Both the position numbers and the translations under genes were made by a program. Below the pieces are notes generated by a model, which was not told the origin of the DNA, did no database searches, and worked only from the letters and a program-made list of their open reading frames with translations. A DNA stretch of 64,000 bases from Phocoena phocoena (lineage: Eukaryota; Chordata; Mammalia; Artiodactyla; Phocoenidae). The stretch spans positions 28,791,319 through 28,855,318 of the forward strand of contig NC_089236.1 of assembly GCF_963924675.1 (NCBI RefSeq). The letters are read 5' to 3'. Every line of letters begins with the position of its first letter. The stretch's first letter is position 1. Below, in pieces: positions 60,843 through 64,000 of the stretch.

Positions 60843-62964
60843 AATTCAGGTATAGTGTCATTAGTGTATATATATTCCATTCTTATGAGAAATAACTTTT
60901 TGTCCCAAAATTCAACCGATTAAGATATTGTGGATTTCCTTAAACCTGAATTATTTTCTTTCTTAAGTGTCCACAAGGAAGGTTGGAATATACTTTCTTG
61001 TTTGCAAAACAAATTTGACAGAACGTTTTTCATTCTACTTTACTAGGTGTTTTTCTCTGAGGTATGTTAAATTTTTCTCTACTGAACTTCTAATAAACAA
61101 AATACACAAACATATAAACAATAATCCAAGCCATTTTGAAAGTGGATAGTTATTTTCTTTCTCTATCTAAGCATTAACTTGGCACAAGAAAAGAATGTGT
61201 AAATGAGGAGACAGAGAAGGTAGAAGTATAGAAACCCTCTCCTAAGGACTTGAAGCACCTTTGCAAAAAGGTTTGAAAGGTATCTGAAAGGATCCCCTCT
61301 GATTGGTTGAAGACTCCAATACATGAAGAGTGAAGTTCTTATAGTTGTCCCTAAACTTTAACCCAATGCTTCATGATATTTACTAATGACCTCCATATGA
61401 TGGCTGTGCCTTCTCTTAAATTCAATGAATTATATTATAATTTAAAAGAAATCACAAGTCATTTGAATGGTAATATTGCACACACCTGTTGTATGGCAGA
61501 TGTTTCCAGTGCTATAGATATGTTGTGCATAGTTTATAAACGTATTTCTTCTGAATAATTTATTAGTTTACACATTTTACTTTTAATTTAAATAAACAAA
61601 TAGCATATTTGATTTTGAAAGAAACTGAAATTAACTTCTTGGCTGGAAAAGACAACTGTAACTTAAGTACAAAAATTGTTATCCACCTGATTATTTTATT
61701 TAAAAAAACAGTATATATGTTAAAACTGCATAGATTTTTATGCCTTTAATCAACTAACCATCCATGAATTCAAGTACTGCAAAACCAAGTTACTGGGTAG
61801 AACTGAGGACATAAATTATAGTTTTTATATTATTCACTCTCCTGTCATTTGTGGTAAAGACGCTGAAAGTAAAATGATAGAATTATGGCATTTTCCTACT
61901 AAGACTAAAGTTTAATAAGAAACAATGAAAAATTATCATCTTTCCTATTTCACAGTGACCTGTGTATGACCAATGAACAAGTCTATTTTATTATTTTTGC
62001 TTCAATAATAATAGATACATTAAGATTTTATACAAATCTAAAATGATGTAATTGTAGAATGTCAATATTTCACTACAAGACTTGCAATAGTCATTCAATT
62101 TCTCATATACTGTCATAATAATTATATCTGGAGGGATATTTAACTTCCCATGCTCTGCCTTCTGTTCTCCACCTTAGGGATAGAAAGAGGTAATGTGTGG
62201 GGTTTTGATTCCCTGGTTTAAAGCCAATAATCTGAGATGATGGCCATGATTTTCTTGAGTGCTGATGTTTTCTCTATCTTTGGCTTTCAACTTAAATGAG
62301 GCTTGCCCATTAAGGTTATAATGAACTGAAAGCTTAAGTAGGCAAGTATTTAGTTACTGATAATTAAATTAAATATTTACTGATGATTAAACTAAATCAA
62401 ACACTTCAAACAGTTCCATTCCCACTGAGCCACAGATTTAGGTGATTGTAATTTCATCACAGATTAAGGTGATTGTAATTTCGGAAACATTATTTTGACC
62501 CAAGCTGTGCATGGTCATGTCTATATATAAAGAAGGACAAAATTGTCTCCTTGATGAAATATAATAGATGAGAGATTAACTAATTTTATTCTCTTTCACT
62601 CTTTCTTCTTTCATTCTTTTTTTTTGCTTTTGTTTTTGCTGACTCCCTTACACATTCAACAAGATCATAGGACCCTTTGACTTTAGTTTAATTCAAATAC
62701 TTTAAGAATAAGGCAACTATCACTTTACTTGCAGCATTGTTTTCTCTGTGAAGTTTATTTGATCTGCTACTTGTACTTAGTTTCTTCCATGAAATACTGT
62801 ATAGTTTTGTTATATTTTATGTTGTATTTTTATCTATTATTATATCAAAACCAAAAGTATATATGTATTTTATTGGTTGAGAGGTAACTGTTCAGTTTGC
62901 TCATCTTTGTTTTTAAGTTACTAACTTGGGGAAAATTATGTGGCAGGTAGAAAGTTGATCACTT
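60840..62964. other. AT-rich unique sequence with two short tandem duplications
   Basis: No gene was recognised. Two imperfect short duplications sit close together at 62354-62397 and 62432-62482. Confidence 0.55.
62354..62482. repeat. Two adjacent short direct duplications
   Basis: The first is a 21-base unit at 62354-62374 and 62377-62397 (19 of 21 identical). The second is a 24-base unit at 62432-62455 and 62459-62482 (23 of 24 identical). Confidence 0.85.
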
Positions 62965-63060
62965 TGCAAGCATTTTCTCTATTAAGGCCATTATACAGAT
63001 AAGAACTGAGACTTAGAGGTATGATTATATGATTTGAATAAGATACCAAGGCTAACTACG
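62965..63060 (-). repeat. MIR SINE fragment, inverted
   Basis: ggccattatacagataagaactgagacttagaggtatgattatatgatttgaataagataccaaggc follows the reverse MIR core with heavy divergence. Confidence 0.55.
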
Positions 63061-64000
63061 TAAGAGTGACCAAATACTGGATAATTGGACTGTGCATCAT
63101 TGAATCAACAAGATACAAACGTAACTAGCGATCTTGGCATAAATGTAGTGGATTGGCATTCATAGGTAGAGATATATAATCCCAAGACAGGGCCAAAGCA
63201 AGAATTTTAAAATAGAAGAAAATTCACAAGAATGAGATTCATATGCATTTAAGAATAGAGTTAAGTATAGGGGTTGAATAATTTTGTTTTTTTAAATTGT
63301 TTTCCTAGAAACATTCATCTCTTTTACATATATTTTGATACATTTCTGTAACCATAGCATGCAATTTCCTACTTGACTCTGTGTGTACAAAAAAAAATGT
63401 GTTCAGCAACATAAACTTTAGAAAGTGCATGTGGAATATAAACCTCTATAATCTATTTACACTAACAATTATTTGATTATCCCATTCAATTAAATAACCA
63501 TTCTTACTTTTACATGTAAATATATAATTTTTAAAAAAATTTTTACTTAAAACTTTTAACATAATGTGAAGTAATACAGCTTTACAACAATATTTTTATG
63601 TAAAGCAGCTACCTTTCTTTAACTAGTTACTGTTTTCCAAATTTCACTTTTTTTCTTCCTGGGTACACTTATGTCAATTAACAAACTCCTCACATTTCTC
63701 CTAATCTAGTTTAAATAAAGTTAATAATTTATTTATACTCATTTTAATGTAATAAAATGTTAATTATATTTTCTAGAGGAGATTTGTCTCCTTGTATCTT
63801 TAATAGTATCCTGAAAAGTTATTAATTATCTAAGGTGAATTTAAATACAAATTAGAATGTAAAAACTAAAAAGAAAACAAATGTAATAAATACCTCCCAA
63901 ATGACTGATACAATTAACATTAAGTTGTTCAATTAATATTTTCAATATTGCTTACTAATGCTTTTGCTTTAAATATCATTTAATATTTAGGAATTAATTT
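63061..64000. other. AT-rich unique sequence, nothing recognised
   Basis: No feature is supported to the end of the window. Confidence 0.5.

Overview
The window looks like gene-poor nuclear DNA from a cetacean (whale or dolphin). The evidence is ten copies of a roughly 200 bp tRNA-derived SINE whose head has A-box and B-box promoter motifs and which matches the CHR-2 type of Cetacea and relatives, plus long copies of the L1 subfamily typical of those genomes. Hippopotamus cannot be formally excluded. I found no host protein-coding gene, no rRNA or tRNA gene, and no CRISPR array. Every long reading frame falls in an L1 body, a SINE or a microsatellite. The region could be intergenic or lie inside a very large intron.

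Layout. 1-15.6 kb is AT-rich unique sequence with old repeats: an inverted pair of same-family LTRs (about 2.16-2.48 and 5.29-5.70 kb), a further LTR (3.37-3.75 kb), MIRs, a hAT DNA transposon with its target duplication (9.34-10.06 kb) and one SINE. 15.6-47.5 kb is an L1 cluster: L1-1 (15.6-20.6 kb, minus), an L1 3' scrap (22.0-22.4 kb), L1-B (22.9-26.9 kb, minus, 5' complete but internally deleted), L1-A (27.5-39.2 kb, minus, split by a later insertion), L1-C (30.9-38.2 kb, minus, essentially full length) and L1-D (40.2-47.5 kb, plus, full length with a target duplication). SINEs have inserted into most of these. 47.5-64 kb returns to AT-rich sequence with a MaLR LTR, MIR fragments, an old L1, an L1 with a 5' inversion, one SINE and several dinucleotide repeats.

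Nothing here is a novel multi-gene system. The most informative observations concern how the L1 copies were made. (1) L1-B lacks about 1.3 kb of its 5' UTR with boundaries that match a GT-AG intron in both full-length copies, so it looks like a retrotransposed spliced L1 RNA. (2) L1-C appears to have carried about 1.4 kb of an older L1 downstream of its own 3' end (a 3' transduction), because a matching duplication of L1-A flanks the combined block and the block ends with AATAAA and an A-tract. (3) L1-C and L1-D sit head to head about 2 kb apart as a very large inverted repeat. (4) An older L1 at 56.7-58.4 kb shows a nearly seamless 5' inversion.

Family names for old repeats come from sequence recognition only. 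Edges of degenerate elements are good to about 10-50 bases; edges with target duplications are nearly exact.
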